A stretch of 64,000 nt of DNA, from contig JAFWHO010000001.1 of NCBI GenBank assembly GCA_017515105.1, positions 124,001-188,000 of the forward strand, written 5' to 3'. Below are positions 1 through 8,141 of this stretch, piece by piece. Under the pieces are notes generated by a model. That model saw only the letters and a list, made by a program, of their open reading frames with translations, was not told where the DNA came from and ran no database searches. Made by a program: the position numbers and the translations under genes. The first letter of the stretch is position 1. Each line of letters begins with the position of its first letter. This DNA comes from Candidatus Saccharimonadota bacterium (GTDB taxonomy: Bacteria > Patescibacteriota > Saccharimonadia > Saccharimonadales > Saccharimonadaceae).

Positions 1-1
1 A

Positions 2-115
2 ACAGCAAAACTATCCGGCGCCTTCAAACAAGCCGCAGATATGAACAATAACAACAAGGTCGATATCATCGATTACATCAGAATTAAGAAGAAAGTTATG
101 GGAGAAAATTCATGA
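2..115 (+). CDS. C-terminal end of a dockerin-like protein (partial)
   Basis: Only the last 37 codons lie in the window; the 5' part is outside. The end reads DMNNNNKVDIIDYIRIKK, which fits one calcium-binding loop plus helix of a type I dockerin (alternating D/N ligands, then IID and a basic helix). Dockerins bind cohesin domains on surface proteins or scaffolds. The stop codon overlaps the ATG of the next gene by four bases (ATGA), so the two are probably translationally coupled and expressed together. What the rest of the protein does cannot be seen. Confidence 0.6.
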   Translation, partial: TAKLSGAFKQAADMNNNNKVDIIDYIRIKKKVMGENS

Positions 116-735
116 AAAAAACAGTCCTAGGAATAATAATCCTTTTCGCAGTAACATTATTAACACCGATTAAAACCTTCGCAGCTGGCGGATTCAGCGT
201 ATCAACTGAAGAGATAAATTTGCATCCAGGCGATACCGCCTCCTTCACCGTCACCGCCACTAATTCTGTCGGAAAAATAGATCTGTTATCTAGTGACGCG
301 AATATCGCATCCATCGATACCGATTCCATCTTTCTCGATCAAGACTCAGCAGAAATCACAGTAACCGCTACCGGTGTAGGATCTACGTCGATCTCGGTCA
401 CCGCCACCGCCAACTTCGCAACCTACGATGAAGAGATCCTAGAGGGCCAATCCTACCAAATTTCAGTTAATGTCACCGAAACCCCACAACCAAGTGACGA
501 CCCTGAAAACAACGAAACGATCACCGACCAAGACAACCAAGACGATCAAAATGATCAAAACAACCAGGGCGACAGCGTCAAAAACACCGTAGCAAACACC
601 CCAGACACCGGTAGCAACTCGCAATCCGGCGGTGGCGCCACCCAAATAATCATCTCTAGCATTGTCGGAGTTTCCCTCATCACCGCATTATTCGTAGCAT
701 TCTTTTTACATAAGCGCGCAAAAGCACGCCAGTAA
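112..735 (+). CDS. Secreted, wall/membrane-anchored Ig-like (BIG2-like) surface protein
   Basis: A 207-aa protein with a clear signal peptide (MKKTVLGIIILFAVTLL, then TFAAGG), a beta-rich domain at residues 25-125 rich in V-T-A-T motifs as in bacterial Ig-like (BIG2) domains, and an acidic N/D/Q-rich linker. The C-terminus holds TPDTG, a hydrophobic segment and the basic tail HKRAKARQ. That tail is arranged like a sortase-type LPxTG signal, although the first residue is not L. The gene overlaps the dockerin-like gene by 4 bp, suggesting a cohesin-like partner role; this pairing is inference. Without sortase cleavage it would simply be a C-terminally tethered membrane protein. Confidence 0.7.
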   Translation: MKKTVLGIIILFAVTLLTPIKTFAAGGFSVSTEEINLHPGDTASFTVTATNSVGKIDLLSSDANIASIDTDSIFLDQDSAEITVTATGVGSTSISVTATANFATYDEEILEGQSYQISVNVTETPQPSDDPENNETITDQDNQDDQNDQNNQGDSVKNTVANTPDTGSNSQSGGGATQIIISSIVGVSLITALFVAFFLHKRAKARQ

Positions 736-752
736 AGCGAGTTTATAAACGC

Positions 753-780
753 TTGCATTTCCCGAAAAACATGCTACAAT
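753..780 (+). promoter_or_regulatory. Promoter of the leader ORF
   Basis: TTGCAT (753-758), a 16-bp spacer and TACAAT (775-780) preceded by TGC (extended -10). The ATG at 787 lies 6 bases after the -10 hexamer, so the transcript would start at or beside the start codon (leaderless). Confidence 0.65.
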
Positions 781-786
781 AAAAAT

Positions 787-897
787 ATGAATAGATTTAA
801 TCCTACACACGAGTCATGGACAAAAAGGGCCATTCTTCTTATGGGTCTTGGTTCCTATGCTCCACTTCGTGCGCGGGATGCATCTAAAATCTCTTAA
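787..897 (+). CDS. Possible 36-aa leader peptide upstream of the MFS gene
   Basis: A short ORF (starts MNRFNPTHESWTKR, ends DASKIS) that begins directly after a good promoter and is followed 21 bp later by an 18-bp perfect hairpin and then by the transporter gene. There is no Shine-Dalgarno site, consistent with leaderless initiation as elsewhere in the window. No family is recognised. Position and size fit a regulatory leader peptide controlling an exporter by ribosome stalling, but a short independent protein or no protein at all is possible. Confidence 0.4.
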   Translation: MNRFNPTHESWTKRAILLMGLGSYAPLRARDASKIS

Positions 898-918
898 CCA
901 CAGTCGAAATCGTCATCA

Positions 919-996
919 CTAGATAAATCCCGAAGTCACAACTTCGGGATTTATCTAGCCGCACACGACCACAATAAACAAGGTCACAGCGGCTAG
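919..996 (+). promoter_or_regulatory. Candidate attenuator with two mutually exclusive hairpins
   Basis: Hairpin 1 is a perfect 18-bp stem (919-936 with 941-958) around the loop CACA. Hairpin 2 pairs CTAGCCGC (955-962) with GCGGCTAG (989-996). They share CTAG at 955-958, so they cannot both form completely. No U-tract follows hairpin 1, so a classical intrinsic terminator is not evident. The arrangement between a small ORF and the transporter's ribosome binding site suggests attenuation or control of translation. Confidence 0.45.
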
Positions 997-1040
997 CACA
1001 TTAAAAGTTAAGTTTTGCGGGATCCAGAAAGGAGATAACC

Positions 1041-2246
1041 ATGAAAAACAAGCATAATACCTTAGAACAGTCCGCCATACATAACCTCCGCCTCGTGATG
1101 GCCGAATCTAGTATCACCGCCGGACTGCTCGCCATGTCGGTACTCACCCCATTCTTCAATTCCATCGGGTTAAACCAAACCCAAATATCCGAAACTCAGA
1201 TGGCATTTACCGTCATCACCATGCTCCTGAATCTTCCGTTGGGCTATCTTGCAGATCGCGTTAGCCGCAAATGGGCAAACATTATCGGAGATTTCGGCCA
1301 CGCCCTAGTTATGTTAATCTACTCCACGGTAGGTAGTTTCTGGGGCGCCGTCGCCTGTGAGTGTATCTTTGGTATCTCTTCCGCCCTCACCGACGGCGTA
1401 GACCAAAGCCTTCTCAAGCATTTCATCGATAAAGTTGCTAAAAACACCGGCAAGTCCGAACCCCATTTGTTAAAAACCAAAACCGCCCAACTTGAGGCAT
1501 GGAGACAAGCCTGTAGCCTATTCCTAATCATGCTCGGTGGACCGATTGGTGCTATTGACCTAAGACTTGCGATCGCACTCTCAGCGGTCAACCACATTAT
1601 CGGTGGTATCATCAGTATCTTCATCAAAGACGACAGCCCCAAGCTAAAACCCACCCACAAAAACCCCTTAAAAGACATGGCTAGTGTTATCAAAACAGCT
1701 TTTGCCACCCCAATGCTCCGTCGGCGAATCTTTGCTTTTGCCATTGCACGAGAAATGACCCACAGTATCGTCTGGATTGCTACACCACTATTCTTAAAAA
1801 CCGGCGTGCCAATAAGCCTCGTCTCATTTGTGTGGGCCGGAAACACCCTAATGGCAATTCTAGGCGCTCACCTCGCATCAAAACATGGCAAGCGCCTCAG
1901 CGACCCTGTTCTTCTTGCCATCCCAATAGGCCTGATGACTATCAGTATGATAATTGTAGGTTTAAGCCCAAACATTTTTACAGTCTGGCTTTATGGCATA
2001 ATGGGCATCATCCAAGGTTGGACAGCGGCCACCATGCCGCCAATGGTCCAACACTACGCCAAAGCGTCCGAGCAAACTTCCGTATTGTCCCTAGCCAAAA
2101 TGGTCGCTCAGCTTCTCTATATCCCAGCAGTTTGGATTATCGGCTTCGTTGCAGATATCGAAATAAACTTCGGTCTCCTCGCCACAGTCGCCATTTTCCT
2201 ACCGCTTGGCCTTTTGTCAATAAAAACTTTAACTAAGCCCGCCTAA
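1041..2246 (+). CDS. MFS transporter (drug/metabolite exporter type)
   Basis: A 401-aa polytopic membrane protein with about 12 hydrophobic segments. The loop after the second segment reads GYLADRVSRKW, which matches the conserved major facilitator motif A (GxLaDrxGRkx). The start is supported by a strong ribosome binding site (AAAGGAGATAACC) just before the ATG. Substrate cannot be told; family members of this size export drugs, sugars or metabolites by proton antiport. It is followed by a GC-rich terminator, so it ends its own transcription unit. Regulation may involve the leader ORF and hairpins at 787-996. Confidence 0.8.
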   Translation: MKNKHNTLEQSAIHNLRLVMAESSITAGLLAMSVLTPFFNSIGLNQTQISETQMAFTVITMLLNLPLGYLADRVSRKWANIIGDFGHALVMLIYSTVGSFWGAVACECIFGISSALTDGVDQSLLKHFIDKVAKNTGKSEPHLLKTKTAQLEAWRQACSLFLIMLGGPIGAIDLRLAIALSAVNHIIGGIISIFIKDDSPKLKPTHKNPLKDMASVIKTAFATPMLRRRIFAFAIAREMTHSIVWIATPLFLKTGVPISLVSFVWAGNTLMAILGAHLASKHGKRLSDPVLLAIPIGLMTISMIIVGLSPNIFTVWLYGIMGIIQGWTAATMPPMVQHYAKASEQTSVLSLAKMVAQLLYIPAVWIIGFVADIEINFGLLATVAIFLPLGLLSIKTLTKPA

Positions 2247-2253
2247 CTTAACC

Positions 2254-2277
2254 AGCCCCGCGAAAGCGGGGCTTTTA
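2254..2277 (+). terminator. Rho-independent terminator after the MFS gene
   Basis: Stem AGCCCCGC / GCGGGGCT around a GAAA tetraloop, followed by TTTT. Confidence 0.85.
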
Positions 2278-2292
2278 ATCGAGGAGGAAAAT

Positions 2293-2592
2293 ATAAGACC
2301 TCTAATTGGTTACCTCTTGAACTGTGGTCTTGCGTACAGCGCCGAGGACACAAAAGACGGTGACACAATCATCTATTTGACAGCTACTTTCGAAACGGGA
2401 GGACGCGAGAGCAATAGTGATTGCATCACTATCGAGCCTTATCAGGAGCCTAAGCTCATCGAGAAGGATGACTTCAAAAAAGTCTACGAACCCTTCCCGT
2501 TAGAGAAGTGGGCCAAACTTGAGCCCGGACACTACGCAGATCTTAGTTTTTTATTACGAATCCCTTCTTTGCAATATGTTATAATATACTTT
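2293..2592 (+). pseudogene. Open frame upstream of the pseudopilin, apparently without a start codon
   Basis: A GAGGAGG site at 2281-2287 is followed by an open frame that begins at ATA (2293) where an ATG would be expected, and runs in frame into the pseudopilin. The translation (RPLIGYLLNCGLAYSAED, later GHYADLSF) has a protein-like composition but no recognised family. The pseudopilin has its own promoter and a short prepilin leader, so this stretch is unlikely to be part of it. It could be a start-loss gene remnant. TTG at 2317 is an alternative but poorly placed start. Confidence 0.3.
2577..2585 (+). promoter_or_regulatory. Extended -10 promoter of the pseudopilin gene
   Basis: TGTTATAAT with no clear -35. 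The ATG at 2593 is 7 bases after the hexamer, implying leaderless initiation. Confidence 0.55.
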
Positions 2593-2982
2593 ATGAACAA
2601 CAAAAAAGGCTTTACAGTTCTAGAACTCATCATCGTGGCAATCTTTGCTTCCCTACTTTTGATTCTATTCTTCGTCCAAAAGTCCAACATCGACGCCATG
2701 GAGCGTGACGAAGATCGCAAGACCGCCATCAATGCTATGTACTACGCTCTCGAGGAAAGCTTCTACAAAGAGCACAATTATTACCCAGAAACCATCTCCG
2801 AAGACAACATCAAGGTTATCGACCCGGCCCTCTGGACCGATCCTACCGGCATCAATCTCGGTACCGGCGGCAGCTCCTACTCATACGAAGCCGCCGATTG
2901 CAAAGATGGCAAATGTAAAGAATATACCCTAAAAGCCACCCTCGAAAAAGAAGACGACTACATCAAACACAACCGCAACTAA
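2593..2982 (+). CDS. Type IV pilin-like / pseudopilin
   Basis: A 129-aa protein beginning MNNKKGFTVLELIIVAIF. This is a textbook prepilin leader: short basic leader, cleavage after KG, then F at mature position 1 and E at position 5 inside a hydrophobic N-terminal helix. The soluble part is short, with two cysteines near the end (C-KDGK-C), as in minor pilins. Prepilin peptidase would process it and a type IV pilus or DNA-uptake machine would assemble it; no other pilus assembly gene lies nearby. The start was chosen from the leader peptide and from the extended -10 promoter directly upstream. Confidence 0.85.
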   Translation: MNNKKGFTVLELIIVAIFASLLLILFFVQKSNIDAMERDEDRKTAINAMYYALEESFYKEHNYYPETISEDNIKVIDPALWTDPTGINLGTGGSSYSYEAADCKDGKCKEYTLKATLEKEDDYIKHNRN

Positions 2983-2993
2983 AGAATCATCTT

Positions 2994-3020
2994 AAAAACC
3001 CGAATTACTTTCGGGTTTTT
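2994..3020. terminator. Bidirectional terminator
   Basis: AAAAACCCGAA / TTTCGGGTTTTT with loop TTAC, lying between the convergent pseudopilin and PH-domain genes. It overlaps the end of the latter. Confidence 0.75.
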
Positions 3021-3589
3021 CTTACTACGGTCTTTTCCTTCGCATCCGAAATTAAATCGGTCACCGCCCTAAGTTCTGTCGGCTTGATATCAGAATACTT
3101 AAAAGTATACGTGGTTTCCTCACCCACCGTCGCGAGACGCAGCGTCCCATAGCGGAACAACTTCTGCCAAAGGTTTTCCTGTCTAAAACTCGCATCTTCC
3201 ACCGAGAACAAATCAATCACATTAATCGATGTCGACACCGGCGAGTTCATCACCATCTGAATCGCACGCTTATTTGTAATATATAACTTATTCCCATAAT
3301 AAACTTTGAGCGCCAAAAGCAAAAATAGAAAATTCGCCGCAAGCAAAGAAAACAAAATAATCGACAAGAAATTCCTACCCATATCATCAAGCTGCGATTG
3401 CCCTATGAGAACAAGCAAAAACCCTAACAAGATAAAAATCAACCCCGCAACGGCTATCACCCATATCATCGTAAATGCTATTTTTGCTCGCCTAAAGAAA
3501 AATTCTACGTATTCATCCTCTTCTAATTTCAACCCTGGAAAGTCCTTCTGGCTCCTACTGTGTCTAATTTTCACCAAAGATTCATCCAT
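3005..3589 (-). CDS. Membrane protein with bacterial PH (bPH2/DUF304-like) domain
   Basis: A 194-aa protein with a soluble N-terminus, two adjacent membrane helices (about residues 35-60 and 72-92) and a C-terminal stretch (YYGNKLYITNKRAIQ onward) that fits the bacterial pleckstrin-homology fold of the YdbS/YdbT type. The following NVIDLFSVEDASF and YGTLRLATVGEE segments fit the same fold. The molecular function of these proteins is unknown. The gene is downstream of ruvB on the same strand, and a TATAAT-like box inside the 18-bp gap region (near 3602-3607) may give it its own promoter. Confidence 0.7.
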   Translation of the reverse strand: MDESLVKIRHSRSQKDFPGLKLEEDEYVEFFFRRAKIAFTMIWVIAVAGLIFILLGFLLVLIGQSQLDDMGRNFLSIILFSLLAANFLFLLLALKVYYGNKLYITNKRAIQMVMNSPVSTSINVIDLFSVEDASFRQENLWQKLFRYGTLRLATVGEETTYTFKYSDIKPTELRAVTDLISDAKEKTVVRKTRK

Positions 3590-3607
3590 ATAGACTCCTT
3601 TTTCCTA

Positions 3608-4627
3608 TTATAACTTAATCTGGGGGTTTTGTAAATATTTCTTCCCCTTTTCAGTCACCACTCTCCCCTTAGGAGTCCTCATAATAAGCCCCATTTGCAT
3701 CAAATATGGCTCATAAAAATCTTCAATCGTCGCGGCTTCATCACCAGTAAGGGCCGCTATGGTCGTAAGCCCCACCGGCCGATCGCCATAATTCTCGTAC
3801 ATCAGCCTCAACATATTCCTATCCGCCGGATCAAGCCCAAGCGAATCTATCTCCATTAGTCCAAGCGCATCAGTCGCCACATTCTTATCAATAATCCCGT
3901 CGCCATTCACATCCGCATAGTCTCTCACTCGCTTAAACAAACGGTTTGCAATTCTAGGCGTAAGGCGCGACCGCGTCGCGAGAAGTTCCGTTGCTTCTGG
4001 TTCAATTTTCGTCTTCAAAATCCCCGATGTCCTCTTAATAATCTGCTCAATTTCCGGCTCTTTATAATATTCAAGCCGATGAATAATTCCAAACCTATCC
4101 CTAAGCGGTCCCGCCAAAGACCCAGTCCTCGTCGTCGCACCAATCACTGTAAACTTCGGTAAATCAAGTCTCACCGAACGCGCTGCCGGCCCTTTTCCGA
4201 TCACAATGTCCAATTTATAATCTTCCATCGCCGAGTAAAGTACCTCTTCCACTGTCCGACGCAAACGATGAATCTCATCTATAAATAACACGTCGCCATC
4301 TTTCAAATTAGTCAAAATCGACGCAAGATCCCCCGCCCGCTCAATCGCCGGCCCTGAAGTTACCCTAAGAGAGGCCGCAAGTTCATGTGCGATCACTCCC
4401 GCCATCGTAGTCTTACCAAGCCCCGGTGGCCCATACAATAATACGTGGTCAAGCGTCGAGCCATCAGCCCGCTTCTTCACCGCTTCAATAGCCAGTTTCA
4501 AATTATTCTTGAGGTGTTCCTGCCCGATATACTCATCAAAAGTCACCGGCCGAAGACTGATTTCAATCTTCTCCTCTTCCGCATCATCGCGAGCCGCTGT
4601 CGGCTCCACTAACCTCTCTATTGCCAT
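3608..4627 (-). CDS. ruvB: Holliday junction branch migration ATPase RuvB
   Basis: 339 aa, the usual RuvB length. It carries the RuvB signature [15 protein letters not shown] near the N-terminus, Walker [10 protein letters not shown], Walker B DEIHRL, sensor 1 GATTR and a C-terminal winged-helix domain with RTPKGRVVT. RuvB hexamers drive branch migration of Holliday junctions together with RuvA; neither ruvA nor ruvC is adjacent. The -10 box TATAAT lies just upstream of the ATG (complement of about 4635-4641), so the leader is very short. Divergent from dnaK across an unusual palindromic element. Confidence 0.97.
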   Translation of the reverse strand: MAIERLVEPTAARDDAEEEKIEISLRPVTFDEYIGQEHLKNNLKLAIEAVKKRADGSTLDHVLLYGPPGLGKTTMAGVIAHELAASLRVTSGPAIERAGDLASILTNLKDGDVLFIDEIHRLRRTVEEVLYSAMEDYKLDIVIGKGPAARSVRLDLPKFTVIGATTRTGSLAGPLRDRFGIIHRLEYYKEPEIEQIIKRTSGILKTKIEPEATELLATRSRLTPRIANRLFKRVRDYADVNGDGIIDKNVATDALGLMEIDSLGLDPADRNMLRLMYENYGDRPVGLTTIAALTGDEAATIEDFYEPYLMQMGLIMRTPKGRVVTEKGKKYLQNPQIKL

Positions 4628-4650
4628 ACTATATATTATACTACAACCAG

Positions 4651-4803
4651 AGGTGATTATAAACTTTTTCTAAGCTTGCCATAAGAAGGCTGAAAATTTG
4701 AAAAAATAGTGATGGAAAGCCGGTACTGAAATACCGGAAGGCTTCCATCAAATTTTTTTTCAAATTTTCACCAAGGCAAGCGTGGAAAAGTTTATGACCA
4801 CCC
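4651..4803. ncRNA. Rod-like, near-palindromic 153-nt element (candidate structured RNA or small mobile repeat)
   Basis: The whole stretch between the ruvB and dnaK promoters folds on itself. The outer arms 4651-4680 and 4775-4803 pair through ATAAACTTTT / AAAAGTTTAT and GCTTGCC / GGCAAGC. A perfect 15-bp inner stem joins 4692-4706 to 4755-4769. The tip pairs GATGGAA with TTCCATC and CCGGTA with TACCGG. Asymmetric internal loops separate the stems. No protein frame is evident. It resembles rod-shaped RNAs such as 6S RNA in outline, or a palindromic repeat element; neither is shown by the sequence alone. Confidence 0.5.
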
Positions 4804-4808
4804 CTGTT

Positions 4809-4835
4809 TTAGCACTCTTGCATTATGACTGCCAG
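4809..4835 (+). promoter_or_regulatory. Degenerate second CIRCE-like site upstream of dnaK
   Basis: TTAGCACTC, nine bases, then GACTGCCAG. The left half is perfect; the right half deviates at three of nine positions from GAGTGCTAA. It overlaps the -35 of the dnaK promoter, the expected place for a repressor. Confidence 0.5.
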
Positions 4836-4846
4836 TATGCTACAAT
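4818..4846 (+). promoter_or_regulatory. dnaK promoter
   Basis: TTGCAT (4818-4823), 17-bp spacer, TACAAT (4841-4846), with an extended TATGC before the -10. It is sandwiched between the two CIRCE-like sites. Confidence 0.8.
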
Positions 4847-4855
4847 AGATAGTAA

Positions 4856-4882
4856 TTAGCACTCACACACTCCGAGTGCCAA
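4856..4882 (+). promoter_or_regulatory. CIRCE operator (HrcA site) of dnaK
   Basis: TTAGCACTC, nine bases, GAGTGCCAA: 17 of 18 consensus positions. It sits just downstream of the -10, so HrcA bound here would block transcription of dnaK. No hrcA gene is in the window. Confidence 0.9.
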
Positions 4883-4908
4883 CACAATTTAAAAGAAAGT
4901 GAGGATAA

Positions 4909-6798
4909 ATGAGTAAAATAATCGGTATTGACCTCGGTACTACTAACAGTGCCTTTGCCTACATGGTCGCAGGCAAACCCGAAGTTATCACAAACGCCGA
5001 AGGCGATCGCACTACTCCATCAGTAGTTGCCGTCACCAAAAAAGGCGAAAGATTAGTGGGTAAGGTCGCTCAGCGCCAACGCGTCACTAATCCAAAGAAC
5101 ACTATTTATGGTATTAAGCGCCTAATCGGTCGTAAATTCACCGATAAAGAAGTCGAACGCGACAAAGAAATCAGCCCATACAAAATTGTAAAGAAAGGCA
5201 ACGGCGTCGCTGTTGAAATGGACGGTAAAGAATACACTCCAGAAGAAATCAGCGCCATGGTCCTTTCCAAAATCAAAGCTGATGCCGAAGCTTTCCTTGG
5301 CGAGCCAGTCACCGAAGCTATCATTACTGTCCCAGCTTATTTCGACGACTCTCAGCGCCAAGCTACCAAAGATGCTGGTAAAATCGCTGGTCTCGAAGTA
5401 AAAAGAATCATCAACGAGCCAACTGCCGCAGCTCTCGCTTACGGCCTCGAATCTAAGAAAGACGAAAAAATCGTTGTCTTCGACCTCGGTGGTGGTACAT
5501 TTGATGTTTCCATCCTTGAGCTCGGTGACGGTGTCTTCGAAGTGATGTCCACCAACGGTGATACCCACCTCGGTGGTGAAGATTTTGACAACGTTATCGT
5601 TAACTTCCTAGTCGACGAATTCAAGAAAGAATCCGGCATCGACATCAAAAAAGACGCTGCCGCCATGCAGCGAGTCAAGGACGAAGCCGAGAAAGCCAAG
5701 AAGGAATTGTCGAGCTCTACTTCGACCGACATCAACCTTCCATTCCTTTCCGCCGACGAAGATGGTCCAAAGCATTTTGAATACACTTTGACCCGTGCCA
5801 AGCTCGAAGAATTGGTAAATGATCTCTTGGAGCGCCTCGAAGAGCCAGTCAAGAAAGCATTGAAAGACGCCAAGCTCGACACCAAAGATATCGACGAAGT
5901 TGTCATGGTCGGCGGTATGACTCGTATGCCAGCCGTCATCGAAAAGGTCAAGAAAATCTTCGGCAAAGACCCGATGCAGGGTGTCAACCCTGACGAAGTC
6001 GTAGCCGTAGGTGCTGCCATCCAAGGCGGTGTTCTCCAAGGCGACGTCAAGGATATCCTTCTTCTCGATGTCACTCCGCTAACTCTCGGTATCGAGACCA
6101 TGGGCGGCGTCCGCACCCCATTGATTGATCGTAACACCACTATTCCGACTTCCAAGTCCGAAGTCTTCTCTACCGCTTCCGACAACCAGCCACAGGTCGA
6201 AATCCACGTCCTCCAAGGCGAACGCGAATTTGCCGCCGACAACAAATCTCTCGGCCGCTTCATCTTGGACGGTATCGCTCCGGCCCCACGTGGTGTCCCA
6301 CAAATCGAAGTCACCTTTAACCTCGATGCAAACGGTATCTTGAACGTTACCGCCAAGGATAAAGGCACCGGCAAAGAGCAGTCCATCACCATCCAAAACT
6401 CTGGCAACATGAGCAAAGATGATATCGAAAAAGCTCGCAAAGAAGCCGAAGCCCACGCCGACGAGGACAAGAAAAAGCGCGATTCTATCGACGCCAAGAA
6501 CCACCTAGAAAATGCCATCTATCAAGCCGAAAAAATGCCGACTGAGTACAAGGACAAGATATCAGACGACGATAAAGAGACTATCAAGAAAGCCGTCGAA
6601 GAAGCAAAGAAAGTCCTAGAAGACGCCGACGCCGACAAGGACAAATACGAAGAAGCTGCCAAAGAATTAGGCGACAAGATCATGCCAATCGGCGCTAAGC
6701 TCTACCAGGCAGCAGCGGATGACGACAAAAAAGATGACGACAAAAAATCATCAAAGTCTGACGACGAACCAGTCGAAGGCGAAGTAGTCGACAAATAA
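4909..6798 (+). CDS. dnaK: Chaperone DnaK (Hsp70)
   Basis: 629 aa with all Hsp70 signatures: [13 protein letters not shown] at the N-terminus, [15 protein letters not shown] in the nucleotide-binding domain, [13 protein letters not shown], the substrate-binding domain ([14 protein letters not shown] onward) and an acidic lysine-rich tail ending in EGEVVDK, close to the usual EEVxxK end. It refolds proteins in an ATP cycle with DnaJ (gene at 31.7 kb) and GrpE (not seen). AGTGAGG precedes the ATG. Control by HrcA is indicated by CIRCE sites around its promoter. A bidirectional terminator follows. Confidence 0.98.
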   Translation: MSKIIGIDLGTTNSAFAYMVAGKPEVITNAEGDRTTPSVVAVTKKGERLVGKVAQRQRVTNPKNTIYGIKRLIGRKFTDKEVERDKEISPYKIVKKGNGVAVEMDGKEYTPEEISAMVLSKIKADAEAFLGEPVTEAIITVPAYFDDSQRQATKDAGKIAGLEVKRIINEPTAAALAYGLESKKDEKIVVFDLGGGTFDVSILELGDGVFEVMSTNGDTHLGGEDFDNVIVNFLVDEFKKESGIDIKKDAAAMQRVKDEAEKAKKELSSSTSTDINLPFLSADEDGPKHFEYTLTRAKLEELVNDLLERLEEPVKKALKDAKLDTKDIDEVVMVGGMTRMPAVIEKVKKIFGKDPMQGVNPDEVVAVGAAIQGGVLQGDVKDILLLDVTPLTLGIETMGGVRTPLIDRNTTIPTSKSEVFSTASDNQPQVEIHVLQGEREFAADNKSLGRFILDGIAPAPRGVPQIEVTFNLDANGILNVTAKDKGTGKEQSITIQNSGNMSKDDIEKARKEAEAHADEDKKKRDSIDAKNHLENAIYQAEKMPTEYKDKISDDDKETIKKAVEEAKKVLEDADADKDKYEEAAKELGDKIMPIGAKLYQAAADDDKKDDDKKSSKSDDEPVEGEVVDK

Positions 6799-6810
6799 TC
6801 CCCGTCTTAC

Positions 6811-6844
6811 ATAAAAATAACTCTCCTCTAGAGAGTTATTTTTA
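6811..6844. terminator. Bidirectional terminator after dnaK
   Basis: AAAATAACTCTC / GAGAGTTATTTTT with loop CTCTA, between convergent dnaK and the NUDIX gene; it overlaps the last codon of the latter. Confidence 0.85.
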
Positions 6845-7345
6845 TTCCTCAAATACCATCTGTATCTCTTCAGTCATAATAAATTTTTCATAGGCATCCA
6901 ACATCATCAGTTCCCTCTTACTAGTCACATTCTTTCGCGCTTGCTCTATGTCCATCCATTTTGCCTCTATTATTTCTTCGCTATCAGAAAAAGAAATCTC
7001 TTTTTCCCAATCACGACAAAGAAAACAAACCGTAAATGATTGTGTAGTTCCATCATTATAGCTAAATACTCTACCAGGCCCGCTCACTATAGCACAAATT
7101 TTCAAATCGCCGACGTTGGCAATAATGCCAACTTCCTCTCTTAATTCTTTAAGTGCAGCGCTCTGCCAACTATCCCCAAGTTCTACGTGTCCACCAGGGA
7201 TGCTCCATCCTTCAATATCTCTTGAGCGGACAAACTTTATCTGGTTCTTCTTGTTTACCGGTACAACTTCAACCCCCGCCGTAATCAATCTCATATCCCC
7301 CACTTTTTGTCTTAAACTATAAACGAAAGAATTCTCATAACTCAT
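6842..7345 (-). CDS. NUDIX hydrolase
   Basis: A protein of about 167 aa (from the ATG at 7345) with the complete Nudix box: G-x5-E-x7-REExG read here as GHVELGDSW...LKELREEVGI. Nudix enzymes hydrolyse a nucleoside diphosphate linked to another group using metal bound by the REUxEE glutamates; the substrate cannot be assigned. The ATG at 7345 follows a TATAAT box by about 6 bases, preferred over an upstream TTG at 7351. The promoter is divergent from and nearly overlapping that of pta. Confidence 0.85.
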   Translation of the reverse strand: MSYENSFVYSLRQKVGDMRLITAGVEVVPVNKKNQIKFVRSRDIEGWSIPGGHVELGDSWQSAALKELREEVGIIANVGDLKICAIVSGPGRVFSYNDGTTQSFTVCFLCRDWEKEISFSDSEEIIEAKWMDIEQARKNVTSKRELMMLDAYEKFIMTEEIQMVFEE

Positions 7346-7370
7346 GGCCAAATTATATCATACCAACATA

Positions 7371-7379
7371 TGCTATAAT
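7371..7379 (+). promoter_or_regulatory. Extended -10 promoter of pta
   Basis: TGCTATAAT with the ATG at 7386, six bases beyond, so a leaderless mRNA is expected. A reverse-strand TATAAT for the NUDIX gene lies only about 20 bp away. Confidence 0.6.
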
Positions 7380-7385
7380 TACCCT

Positions 7386-8141
7386 ATGAAGATAATCTTT
7401 CCCGAAATCACTAGTAATCAATATGCAAAAGAAGCCATCAAGGCCTTTCCCGATATCAATTTTATCCCATCTGAAAATTTAGAGCACGCCGTCAGCCTCT
7501 TGCAAAACAGCGCGGCCGATTCTATGGTCTCCGGCCTCGATTATTCCTCCCGCGACGTCGTCCTAGCTTGTAAAGCCAAAATCCCTCTAAAATCTAAATA
7601 CTTCTCTAGCTGCTTCATCTGCGAAAAAGACGGTCAAACTCTCGCTATCGCCGATGGTGGCATCAATAAGATCCCTACCGAAGAACAGCTCTATACCATC
7701 GTCGAAGACACCGCCACTACTTACGAAAACTTCACCGGCAACACTCCAAAAATCGCCATGCTTTCCTATTCTACCTACGGCTCTGGCGGCAAAAACCCAG
7801 ACTTAGACAAAATAAAATCAGTTATCGTGAGAATCCGTGAGAATCACCCAGACTGGCTCATCGATGGCGAAATGCAGCTCGACGCCGCCGTGAACCCTCG
7901 TGTCGCCGATAAAAAGACCCCAGACGGCCCACTCGAAGGCGCAGCCAACATCCTCATCACCCCAGATCTTAATTCCGGCAATATCCTCTATAAATCCCTC
8001 GAACAATTTGGCGGATTCACCATCGCCGGCCCTATCATCCAAGGTTTTAAAATCCCTCTCGCCGATCTTTCCCGAGGTAGCACGGTCGAAGACACCATTT
8101 TGACAATCAAAGTTATTAGTAAACAGTTAAAGGAGGACTAA
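7386..8141 (+). CDS. pta: Compact phosphate acetyltransferase (Pta)
   Basis: 251 aa, about 70-80 residues shorter than usual Pta because the N-terminal part is condensed. The body matches the PTA_PTB family: VSGLDYSSRDV, KIAMLSYSTYGSG, IDGEMQLDAAV, ANILITPDLNSGNI, GPIIQG and LSRGSTVEDT. The enzyme interconverts acetyl-CoA plus phosphate and acetyl phosphate plus CoA. With AckA (60441-61637) it would make ATP from acetyl-CoA. It is directly followed by glmM with no gap (TAA then ATG), so the two are co-transcribed. The start is set by the leaderless promoter. Confidence 0.85.
   Translation: MKIIFPEITSNQYAKEAIKAFPDINFIPSENLEHAVSLLQNSAADSMVSGLDYSSRDVVLACKAKIPLKSKYFSSCFICEKDGQTLAIADGGINKIPTEEQLYTIVEDTATTYENFTGNTPKIAMLSYSTYGSGGKNPDLDKIKSVIVRIRENHPDWLIDGEMQLDAAVNPRVADKKTPDGPLEGAANILITPDLNSGNILYKSLEQFGGFTIAGPIIQGFKIPLADLSRGSTVEDTILTIKVISKQLKED

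Noticed and set aside
1319-1846. 175-codon antisense frame within the MFS gene
   Set aside because: No start signals; the plus-strand frame has clear membrane topology and MFS motif.
5439-6518. Long open frames antisense to dnaK (e.g. 359 codons on the minus strand)
   Set aside because: Serine/arginine-rich shadow translations of a strongly conserved gene; no ribosome site, promoter or family match.
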